A stretch of 9,287 nucleotides of DNA from assembly GCA_964598275.1 (NCBI GenBank), contig CAZRAZ010000026.1, positions 1-9,287 of the forward strand, given 5' to 3'. The notes under the pieces are model-generated. The model saw nothing but the letters and a program-made list of their open reading frames with translations. It made no database searches and had not been told where the DNA came from. This document shows positions 1 through 5,871 of this stretch, one piece after another (position 1 is the stretch's first letter; each line of letters opens with the position of its first letter). The stretch is from JAHIEZ01 sp964598275. Lineage in GTDB: Bacteria > Patescibacteriota > Microgenomatia > UBA12405. Both the position numbers and the translations under genes were made by a program.

Positions 1-6
1 CCATAA

Positions 7-756
7 ATGAAGATTTTATTCGCCAACTTCAATAAACAAAAATATCTTTTTTTTGTCCTCCTTTTTATTTTGACAATTGTTGTTTCTCTGCCCAAACCAA
101 GCTTGGCCCCGACTTCCAAACCTAAACCCACTCCTGTCGCCGGTTCCAATCCAATTCCAACTCCGACTTCCATCCCCACAAAATATTTGATCAAAACTGC
201 CTTTGTTCCCCAGGCGCCGGAAAAAAATTGGGATCAGCCTTGGCAAGACTCTTGTGAAGAAGCTGCCCTCTTGACTGTTCACTATTACTATCAAAATCAA
301 AATCCCGACATTGTTACCATTGTTACTGACATCCAAAACATGATTGATTACGAAAATCAAAACCAGCTCACCAAAGACGTTAATTTAGACCAAATGGCCC
401 AAATCGCCGCTCAATATCTTTCTTACCAAACAGAAATTATCTCCAATCCCACCTTAGATCAAATAAAATCATACCTGCTTTCCGACATACCAATTATTAT
501 TCCCGCCAACGGCAAACAACTTTTTGCCGAGAACCATTTTTTCACCAATGGCGGCCCTTTTTACCACAATCTGGTTATTTTAGGCTACGACGACAAAAAA
601 CAGCAATTTACCGTTCATGATGTCGGTACCCAACATGGCGCCTATTTCAAATACAGTTATCGCCTTCTTTTAGACAGTATTCATGACTTTCCCGCCTCCG
701 GCCACAAAGAAGATATCAACTCCGGCGCCAAAAATATTCTGATTTTGCTACAATAA
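7..756 (+). CDS. Exported C39-like cysteine peptidase with Pro/Thr-rich linker
   Basis: 249 residues. The ATG directly follows an in-frame TAA (positions 4-6), so it is the first possible start. Residues about 12-28 form a hydrophobic signal or anchor segment after a basic N-terminus. Residues about 29-58 are a Pro/Thr/Ser-rich linker of the kind that spans a cell wall. The rest resembles the peptidase C39-like (C39_2) domain: the segment VPQAPEKNWDQPWQDSCEEA places a candidate nucleophile at Cys83, YHNLVILGYD gives a candidate His187, and VHDVGTQHG gives a candidate Asp205. It is therefore probably a papain-fold protease acting outside the membrane; its substrate cannot be told. It lies 4 bases before a lipoprotein cyclophilin, suggesting co-transcription and a possible role in handling exported proteins. 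A non-peptidase member of the same fold is possible. The promoter would lie outside the window. Confidence 0.72.
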   Translation: MKILFANFNKQKYLFFVLLFILTIVVSLPKPSLAPTSKPKPTPVAGSNPIPTPTSIPTKYLIKTAFVPQAPEKNWDQPWQDSCEEAALLTVHYYYQNQNPDIVTIVTDIQNMIDYENQNQLTKDVNLDQMAQIAAQYLSYQTEIISNPTLDQIKSYLLSDIPIIIPANGKQLFAENHFFTNGGPFYHNLVILGYDDKKQQFTVHDVGTQHGAYFKYSYRLLLDSIHDFPASGHKEDINSGAKNILILLQ

Positions 757-760
757 GACT

Positions 761-1363
761 ATGAAAACAACCACGCTTTTTACTTTTATTGTGGCTGTTT
801 ATTCCTCTTTTTTTCTTTTTGCCTGTACCAAAAAAGACGACTCCGTTATTAATCAAGACGGTACTCCTACTGTCTCTTTAAATATGAACCAAGAAAACCA
901 AACCTCTGCTTCGGCCAATAATAATCAAACCAGCGACATGGTCGCTCTCAATACCTCTTATGGTCAAATTGTTATCAAGCTTTTTACCGACAAAGCCCCC
1001 AATACGGTTAAAAACTTTTTAACCAAAGTTAATGCCGGATTTTATAACGGTCTTAGCTTCCACCGTGTCGAACCTGGTTTTGTCGTTCAGGGTGGTGATC
1101 CGCTTGGCAACGGCACCGGTGGTGGCACCATCATCTCCGAAATAAACGATACGCCTTTTATTCGGGGCTCTGTTGGCTTAGCCCGAGGTAGTGTCAAAGA
1201 ACAAAGCAACGATTCCCAGTTTTTTATTTGTCTGGCTCAAGATACCTGTCAGCATTTAAGCAACGAATATGTCAACTTTGGGCAGGTGGTTTATGGCATG
1301 GAAGCAGTCGATCAGCTTCAAATTGGTGATAAAATTCTTTCCGCCTCCACTCAAACCAAATAA
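761..1363 (+). CDS. Lipoprotein peptidyl-prolyl cis-trans isomerase, cyclophilin type
   Basis: 200 residues. It catalyses cis-trans isomerisation of Xaa-Pro bonds in protein folding. The N-terminus has a hydrophobic stretch ending in LFAC with Cys22, a plausible lipobox (Phe at -2 is less usual), so the mature protein would be a lipoprotein on the outer face of the membrane. A polar Asn/Gln/Ser-rich spacer (about 23-60) precedes a single cyclophilin domain (about 61-196). Hallmarks are FHRVEPGFVVQGGDP (99-114 region, catalytic Arg102), SQFFI (152-156) and FGQVVYGMEAVD (173-184 region). The residue matching the human CypA drug-contact Trp is His165, common in bacterial members. The gene starts 4 bases after the upstream peptidase stop with no Shine-Dalgarno sequence, implying an operon and possibly coupled translation. 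Family assignment is very secure; lipidation is inferred. Confidence 0.93.
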   Translation: MKTTTLFTFIVAVYSSFFLFACTKKDDSVINQDGTPTVSLNMNQENQTSASANNNQTSDMVALNTSYGQIVIKLFTDKAPNTVKNFLTKVNAGFYNGLSFHRVEPGFVVQGGDPLGNGTGGGTIISEINDTPFIRGSVGLARGSVKEQSNDSQFFICLAQDTCQHLSNEYVNFGQVVYGMEAVDQLQIGDKILSASTQTK

Positions 1364-1368
1364 GTCCC

Positions 1369-1375
1369 AGGTGAT
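1369..1375 (+). promoter_or_regulatory. Shine-Dalgarno sequence AGGTGAT for the GTG-start gene at 1386
   Basis: AGGTGAT matches the 3' part of the consensus AGGAGGTGATC and ends 10 bases before GTG 1386. It is the only clear ribosome binding site in the window and supports the non-ATG start. CAGGT (1368-1372) can pair with ACCTG (1382-1386) across a 9-base loop, so the site may be partly masked in the mRNA. Confidence 0.55.
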
Positions 1376-1385
1376 AAAATAACCT

Positions 1386-1772
1386 GTGAGCCCTAAAGAC
1401 GACAATAATCAGCAATTCAGTCTAAAAACCCTCATTCGATTGCTCATCTTTTCACTCCTGATTTATTATCTTTTCTCTTATTTGTCTCAAAATATCAACC
1501 ACAAACAGTCCCAAAATGATCCTACTGTACTTGGCCAGCAAAACCAGGAACAAACTGATTTTTTCAACAATCTTTATTTTTCCTTGCCCGAAAAAGATCG
1601 CCAAAAATTAGAGAATTTCCATCAATTTCCTCCTTATCTTTATTTGGAAAAACAATACAGCTATCTTCTCAACCAGCTTGACGGCTTTCCCCAAAAACAG
1701 TTAAACCAGATTAAAAAAGACATAGTTCAATCTATTTATCAAGACTTAATGAAAAATATCGATGAAAACTAA
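1386..1772 (+). CDS. Small one-pass membrane protein, function unknown
   Basis: 128 residues, not recognised. The GTG start is chosen because an in-frame TAA lies just upstream (1380-1382), AGGTGAT lies 10 bases before it, and no ATG occurs before the membrane segment. Residues about 1-15 are polar with a few basic residues; about 16-35 form one transmembrane helix (LIRLLIFSLLIYYLFSYL); a Gln/Asn-rich stretch follows; and about 58-125 are polar, probably helical, with a distinctive NFHQFPPYLYLEKQYSYLL segment. Orientation is most simply N-in, C-out, but is not proven. It overlaps the prfB start by 11 bases, so the two are probably translated in a coupled way. Nothing in the sequence indicates an enzyme. 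It could be a lineage-specific envelope protein. The coding call rests on operon position, clean frame and the SD. Confidence 0.72.
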   Translation: MSPKDDNNQQFSLKTLIRLLIFSLLIYYLFSYLSQNINHKQSQNDPTVLGQQNQEQTDFFNNLYFSLPEKDRQKLENFHQFPPYLYLEKQYSYLLNQLDGFPQKQLNQIKKDIVQSIYQDLMKNIDEN

Positions 1773-2841
1773 AAAATCAAACACATTTATAAAACGCCTG
1801 GCCCGACTTAAAAAAAAGCTTAACTTCGATCAAAAAAAACAAACATTAGCTGATCTCCGTCTGGTTCAACAACAAAAAAACTTTTGGCAAAATCAAACCG
1901 AAGCTCAAAAAATTTCAGCCCAAATCTCTCATTTGGAAAAAGAAATAAATTCCGTTGTCAAACTCGAAGAAAACATAGATACCAACCGCGAAATCAAAAA
2001 ATTGCTCGTCACCCAGCCGGACCTTCAAATCGAATCCGATTTGCACAAACTGCAGAAAATCATCAGAAGCAGTCTAAAAAAATTAGAATATACCACTTAT
2101 CTTTCGGGCGAGTACGACAAAAACTTTGCTCTTCTTTCTATTCATTCCGGTCAGGGCGGTACTGATGCCATGGACTGGGCCGCTATGTTGCAAAGAATGT
2201 ACGCCAAATATTTTGACCAAAAAAAATGGCCCTACCAAATTCTTGACATCCAAGCCGGCGATGAAGCCGGTATTAAATCAGTCTATTTTCAAATCAACCA
2301 AGTCTATGCTTATGGCTATCTAAAAAATGAAACCGGTACTCATCGTCTGGTTCGACTCTCTCCCTTTAATGCCGACAGTCTTCGTCAAACCTCTTTTGCC
2401 AAAGTCGAGATTATGCCTCTTTTAGAAAAACAAGACGAAATTCAAATCAATCCCCAGGATATCGAGTTTTCCGCTTTTCGGGCCGGCGGTCGTGGCGGCC
2501 AAAATGTCAACAAAGTTTCTACTGCCGTTCGTCTCACCCACATTCGAAGTCAAATCACCGTTGCCTGCCAATCACAACGCTCTCAAGAACAAAACCGGCA
2601 GTTGGCTCTGCAAATGTTACAATCAAAACTTTGGACAATTCAACAACAGCAACAGGAACTTCAACATCAAAGTATAAAAGGGGATAACGTCAACGCCTCC
2701 TGGGGTCGACAAATCAGATCCTACGTCCTTCATCCTTACAAAATGGTCAAAGACTTACGCACCGGGTATACCAGCAACGACCCCGTTGCCGTTTTAAACG
2801 GTAAAATTGATTCCTTTATCAAGACCGAACTAAAATTATGA
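1762..2841 (+). CDS. prfB: Peptide chain release factor 2 (RF2)
   Basis: 359 residues. RF2 recognises UAA and UGA stop codons and triggers peptidyl-tRNA hydrolysis. Visible hallmarks: a helical N-terminal domain (about 1-110, with the conserved FW at 41-42), SGEYD (115-119), the RF2 anticodon-like tripeptide Ser-Pro-Phe at 200-202, and the catalytic GGQ at 245-247 within AGGRGGQNVNKV, followed by the C-terminal IRSYVLHPYKMVKDLRTG segment. The usual HIPTGI after the GGQ region reads HIRSQI here. Length is normal for RF2. There is no programmed +1 frameshift: a single frame runs from ATG 1762. No Shine-Dalgarno is seen; the start overlaps the upstream gene by 11 bases. The gene's own stop is TGA, inside an ATGA overlap with the LCP gene. 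Linkage of prfB to ftsEX is a known arrangement in several bacterial phyla. Confidence 0.96.
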   Translation: MKTKKSNTFIKRLARLKKKLNFDQKKQTLADLRLVQQQKNFWQNQTEAQKISAQISHLEKEINSVVKLEENIDTNREIKKLLVTQPDLQIESDLHKLQKIIRSSLKKLEYTTYLSGEYDKNFALLSIHSGQGGTDAMDWAAMLQRMYAKYFDQKKWPYQILDIQAGDEAGIKSVYFQINQVYAYGYLKNETGTHRLVRLSPFNADSLRQTSFAKVEIMPLLEKQDEIQINPQDIEFSAFRAGGRGGQNVNKVSTAVRLTHIRSQITVACQSQRSQEQNRQLALQMLQSKLWTIQQQQQELQHQSIKGDNVNASWGRQIRSYVLHPYKMVKDLRTGYTSNDPVAVLNGKIDSFIKTELKL

Positions 2842-3803
2842 AAAGAAAGATTTTAATCATCCTTCTTGCCGTCTTAGTCCTTATCTTCTCCCTTCTTCCA
2901 TTTAGCCGTACCCTTTTTTCGGCTCTAACAAAAAACCAGTACCAAAACCGGTCCCGTCTTAATTTTCTTATCCTTGGTCTGGACCCCAGGAACGACCAAC
3001 TCGAACAAACCAATACCACCGATACTATTATTTTAGCCTCATTTAATCTAGATACCGCTACCGTCAGTCTTGTCTCCTTGCCCCGTGATCTTTGGTACTA
3101 CCCCTTGTCGGTTAAGATAAATCAAATTTATCCTCTTTCTTTAGAACAAACATCCGATCAGTTTGATTTTATCCAAGGCCATTTTTCCACAATCATTGGC
3201 CAGAAAATAGACCATACTCTCATCCTTACCACCCAAGACTTAATTGATTTTGTTGATGTTTTAGGCGGGGTCAATGTCAATCTCGACACTGGCTTTACCG
3301 ACAATCAATTTCCCAACCCTGATTACATCAAAAATCCTTCTCCATCAATTCCCGTCTATATCACCATTTCTTTTCCGGCCGGCCCCAATCATCTTGACCA
3401 AAGTAATATTGGCTATTTTGTCCGTTCCCGTAAAAATGCCGAAATCGCCACTGCCGGCGGCACCGATCTTGGTCGCACTTACAGGCAACAATTACTGCTC
3501 GAAGCTATTATTCAAAAAATAAAAGATAACTCTCCCAATTTATTGCTCCTAAAAGATGTCTATCGTTTTTATCATCAGCAAATTCAAACCAATTTTTCCG
3601 AACAAAACATCATCGACCTTTTGCTGGCCACAAGAGCTCAATTATTAAATTTCAATCTTAAAAAAATCACCATCCCTGCCGGCGAAGATGCCCAAACCGA
3701 CTTAATTTATTACCCCGGTCGCCTTTTCCGGGGTCAGTGGGTCTTTCTCCCCCAAGAAGAAGACTATCGGTCATTACAGCGATTTATTCAAGATTCACTT
3801 TAA
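2838..3803 (+). CDS. LytR-CpsA-Psr (LCP) family cell-wall polymer ligase-type protein
   Basis: 321 residues. LCP proteins transfer undecaprenyl-linked glycopolymers to peptidoglycan or other wall acceptors at the outer membrane face. An N-terminal membrane anchor (about 5-22) precedes the LCP domain (about 40-230). Hallmarks: NFLILGLDPR (42-51), TDTIIL with Asp62, SLPRDLW with Arg83-Asp84, KINQIY (93-98), GGVNVNLD (143-150), YFVRSRK with Arg196 and Arg198, and DLGRTYRQQ with Asp210, Arg213 and Arg216. These match the residues that bind the pyrophosphate and metal in characterised members. The usual Ala-Leu in the segment before YFVRSR is Asn-Ile here. Residues about 231-321 are a family-variable C-terminal region. 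The start overlaps the prfB stop in ATGA, so reinitiation after RF2 translation is likely. The polymer and acceptor are not deducible. Confidence 0.92.
   Translation: MKRKILIILLAVLVLIFSLLPFSRTLFSALTKNQYQNRSRLNFLILGLDPRNDQLEQTNTTDTIILASFNLDTATVSLVSLPRDLWYYPLSVKINQIYPLSLEQTSDQFDFIQGHFSTIIGQKIDHTLILTTQDLIDFVDVLGGVNVNLDTGFTDNQFPNPDYIKNPSPSIPVYITISFPAGPNHLDQSNIGYFVRSRKNAEIATAGGTDLGRTYRQQLLLEAIIQKIKDNSPNLLLLKDVYRFYHQQIQTNFSEQNIIDLLLATRAQLLNFNLKKITIPAGEDAQTDLIYYPGRLFRGQWVFLPQEEDYRSLQRFIQDSL
3712..3734 (+). repeat. Inverted repeat inside the LCP gene 3' end
   Basis: ACCCCGG (3712-3718) and CCGGGGT (3728-3734) are a perfect 7-base inverted repeat with a 9-base loop. The site lies about 70 bases before the LCP stop, within the Tyr-Pro-Gly-Arg coding segment. 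There is no T-tract after it, so it is not a terminator. It may be chance or an mRNA stem. Confidence 0.4.
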
Positions 3804-3822
3804 AATTCAAGGGCTTATTTTT

Positions 3823-3831
3823 TGCTATACT
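3823..3831 (+). promoter_or_regulatory. Extended -10 promoter for the ftsEX operon
   Basis: TGCTATACT gives a TG-N extended -10 (TG at 3823-3824, TATACT at 3826-3831). No convincing -35 box lies at the usual distance, as is common for extended -10 promoters. The predicted start near 3838 leaves a leader of about 20 bases before ATG 3858. It sits in the 54-base gap after the LCP gene, the largest gap among the first nine genes, which suggests a separate transcription unit. Confidence 0.6.
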
Positions 3832-3857
3832 TAAATAATTAAAAATTCTTATTAGCT

Positions 3858-4337
3858 ATGGACATCTCAAATCTTACTCCAGACCCCGGTCTTTCTTTAG
3901 CCAGTAACGACAAAAAAAACACTCTGATTGTTTTTTTAATCATCATTACCGCTCTTACCTCCGGTTTCTGGCTTTCTCGTTTCTTCCCCCTCCAGAATCA
4001 ATCACGGTCTGCTCTCTTTACTTCCGGTGATTCCCAAAGCCTTTCGGCAGATAACATTAGTCATCCGGATCAACTTGAAATCGGTCGGTGGTATGGTAAC
4101 GTTAACGGTCAATTTAAAGACAGCGCTACTGGCACCATTGCCGTTGGTGGCGTCAATGGCGAGGGGACTCACACTCTAATTCGTCCCGGTGGCGACGACC
4201 AAAAAGCCGCTCTAACCTCTTCCGTCCTTGATTTAGATTTGTTTATTGACAAAAAAGTCGAAATTAAAGGAGAAACCAACGTTTCCCCCAAAGCCGGCTG
4301 GTTTTTGGATGTTGGCAGCATAAAAATAATCGAATAA
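3858..4337 (+). CDS. One-pass membrane protein with small extracellular domain, unknown function, first gene of ftsEX operon
   Basis: 159 residues. ATG 3858 follows a promoter at 3823-3831. Residues about 1-20 are polar, about 22-42 form a transmembrane helix, about 43-70 are a Ser-rich linker, and about 72-158 form a compact domain rich in beta-type segments: GRWYGNVNG, GTIAVGGVNGEGTHTLIRPGG, SSVLDLDLFIDKKVEIKGET and AGWFLDVGSIKII. The alternation of short strands with conserved-looking Gly and a valine-lysine-glycine-glutamate strand suggests a small barrel such as an OB-type fold, but this is inference. I recognise the pattern as similar to unnamed CPR proteins and cannot give a function. 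Its stop is 1 base before the ftsE ATG, so it is very likely co-translated with FtsEX and may be an accessory subunit or an independent envelope protein. Confidence 0.82.
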   Translation: MDISNLTPDPGLSLASNDKKNTLIVFLIIITALTSGFWLSRFFPLQNQSRSALFTSGDSQSLSADNISHPDQLEIGRWYGNVNGQFKDSATGTIAVGGVNGEGTHTLIRPGGDDQKAALTSSVLDLDLFIDKKVEIKGETNVSPKAGWFLDVGSIKIIE

Positions 4338-4338
4338 T

Positions 4339-5001
4339 ATGCGCATAGTCTTTCAGCACCTTAGTAAAAATTATGGCTTAATTTCGGCTCTTAAAGACAT
4401 TAATTTCAAGGTAAAATCCGGTGAATTTATTTTTCTCTCCGGACCTTCCGGTTCAGGCAAAACCACCATTCTAAAGCTCATTCTATCTCAAATTAAACCC
4501 AGTCAGGGCGATATTTTAATTGGTGACTATAGTTTGGCGAAAGCCAGTAAAAAAGACATTGATAATATTCGAAAAAAAATTGGCGTCATTTTTCAGGACT
4601 ATCAATTAGTTGTCGACAAATCTTTAGAAGAAAATATTGCCCTAAGCCTGGATATTGTGGGCTACCCTCGTCAAAAAGTTCAAACCAGAATCGACCAGGT
4701 TGTCGAACAAGTTGGCCTATCCAATCGTCGCTTCCTCTATCCTTCACAATTATCCGGCGGCGAATTTCAACGAGCTTCTCTTGCCCGAGCTTTAGCCATT
4801 GAACCCAAAATTATCCTAGCTGATGAACCCACCGGCAATCTTGACTCCAAAAACTCTTGGAATTTGGTTAAACTCTTAAAGGAAGTTAATCAAAAAAATC
4901 ATTGTACCGTCATTATGGCCACTCACGACGATGACATTGTCAAATCTTTAGGCAAAAGAATTATCAGTCTCAAAAGAGGCCAAATAACAAACATCTTATG
5001 A
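4339..5001 (+). CDS. ftsE: Cell division ATP-binding protein FtsE
   Basis: 220 residues, the normal FtsE length. It is the cytoplasmic ATPase of the FtsEX complex, which uses ATP-driven conformational change to control peptidoglycan hydrolysis rather than transport. All ABC motifs are intact: Walker A GPSGSGKT (35-42), Q-loop FQDYQL (Gln86), signature LSGGE (138-142), Walker B IILADEPTGNLD (Asp162, Glu163) and H-loop His196 in ATHD. The FQDYQL Q-loop is typical of FtsE. It starts 1 base after the upstream stop and overlaps ftsX by 4 bases (ATGA), so equal production of both subunits through coupling is likely. No Shine-Dalgarno is visible. Adjacent ftsX removes doubt between FtsE and related LolD/MacB-type ATPases. 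Confidence 0.96.
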   Translation: MRIVFQHLSKNYGLISALKDINFKVKSGEFIFLSGPSGSGKTTILKLILSQIKPSQGDILIGDYSLAKASKKDIDNIRKKIGVIFQDYQLVVDKSLEENIALSLDIVGYPRQKVQTRIDQVVEQVGLSNRRFLYPSQLSGGEFQRASLARALAIEPKIILADEPTGNLDSKNSWNLVKLLKEVNQKNHCTVIMATHDDDIVKSLGKRIISLKRGQITNIL

Positions 5002-5870
5002 CCACCCTAAAAACCACCTGGCACCACATCAGACGCTCACCCTTTCAAAGTCTCGTTGCCTTTTTTATTATGTTTATTTGTTTTTTTATTATTTCAACTC
5101 TTTTGTTAACCAGTCAAGGCATGTCCTTGGTCTTAAAATATTTCGAAACCAGACCGGAGGTTACTATCTATCTAAACGATGGTCTCGATAAAGATACGGT
5201 TGAATCTCTCCAAAAAGAATTAGCCAGCTACCCTAACATCAAAGAAATCCGCTTTATTTCCAAAGAAAAAGCGCTAGATATCTACAAAGAGCAAAATCAA
5301 GACAATCCCCTCTTAACCGAAATGGTTACCGCCAGCATTCTGCCCGCCTCTTTTGAGATATCCGCCTCAAATCCCGAAATTTTAAATCAAATCGCTCAAA
5401 ACTTTTCTGCCAAAAGTGACATGGTTGACGAAATTATTTATCAAAAAAATATGGTCGAGACCATTTTAGTCTGGACTCACTTTATCAGAAAAACCGGCCT
5501 TATTATTGCTTCATCTACCTTGATTTTTACTTTTTTTCTGGTCCTCATTATTATTGGCATGAAAATAACCAGCCGAAAAGAAGAGATCAGAATCAGCCGT
5601 CTTTTGGGGGCCTCAAAATATTATGTCAAAAAACCTTTTCTCCTTGAGGGTCTGTTTTATGGTTTATTTGGAAGTTTTTTTGGCGCCGGTTTAGTCTTTT
5701 CAGGTGCTATTTACTTTAGGCCAACCATCAACGGTTATTTTTCCCCCATAGATTTTGTTCCCGGCAATTTAGACTTTTTTGCTCTACTTCTTTTAGCCCA
5801 AATCGCCTTTGGTATTGTCATTGGTTATTTTGCCAGTTGGATTGGAGTTAAAAGATACATCAAATACTAA
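4998..5870 (+). CDS. ftsX: Cell division membrane protein FtsX
   Basis: 290 residues, four predicted transmembrane helices (about 17-38, 164-188, 216-239, 259-283) with a large extracellular loop at about 39-163, the FtsX topology. The loop carries family features: PEVTIYL (53-59), a segment around FISKEKALDIY (87-96 region), and LPASFEI (115-121), which is strongly conserved in FtsX. Between helices 2 and 3, KEEIRISRLLGAS (194-206) followed by PFLLEG (213-218) is the coupling region facing FtsE. In studied bacteria the extracellular loop binds the coiled-coil part of a hydrolase (EnvC, PcsB, CwlO or RipC). The next gene here encodes such a protein. The start overlaps ftsE by ATGA. Confidence 0.95.
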   Translation: MTTLKTTWHHIRRSPFQSLVAFFIMFICFFIISTLLLTSQGMSLVLKYFETRPEVTIYLNDGLDKDTVESLQKELASYPNIKEIRFISKEKALDIYKEQNQDNPLLTEMVTASILPASFEISASNPEILNQIAQNFSAKSDMVDEIIYQKNMVETILVWTHFIRKTGLIIASSTLIFTFFLVLIIIGMKITSRKEEIRISRLLGASKYYVKKPFLLEGLFYGLFGSFFGAGLVFSGAIYFRPTINGYFSPIDFVPGNLDFFALLLLAQIAFGIVIGYFASWIGVKRYIKY

Positions 5871-5871
5871 C

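Noticed and set aside
16..360. 114-codon open frame on the - strand under the C39-like peptidase
   Set aside because: It is a shadow of a well-supported gene; its protein is composed of runs of Ile/Asn and Gly/Arg/Ser reflecting the opposite codons and has no recognisable domain.
1325..1380. 11-base direct repeat GGTGATAAAAT at 1325-1335 and 1370-1380
   Set aside because: Too short and AT-rich to separate from chance; the second copy is explained by the SD of the next gene.
1830..1880. Programmed +1 frameshift in prfB
   Set aside because: The RF2 frame is open from ATG 1762 through the conserved FW region with no internal TGA, so no frameshift is needed.
1884..2323. Short + strand open frames inside prfB
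   Set aside because: They are alternate-frame shadows of the RF2 gene, which carries SPF and GGQ in the main frame.
5809..5871. N-terminal extension of the M23 gene from TTG 5809
   Set aside because: It lies inside the ftsX coding sequence and would place a long segment before the signal peptide; TTG 5872 gives a normal signal peptide directly after the ftsX stop.
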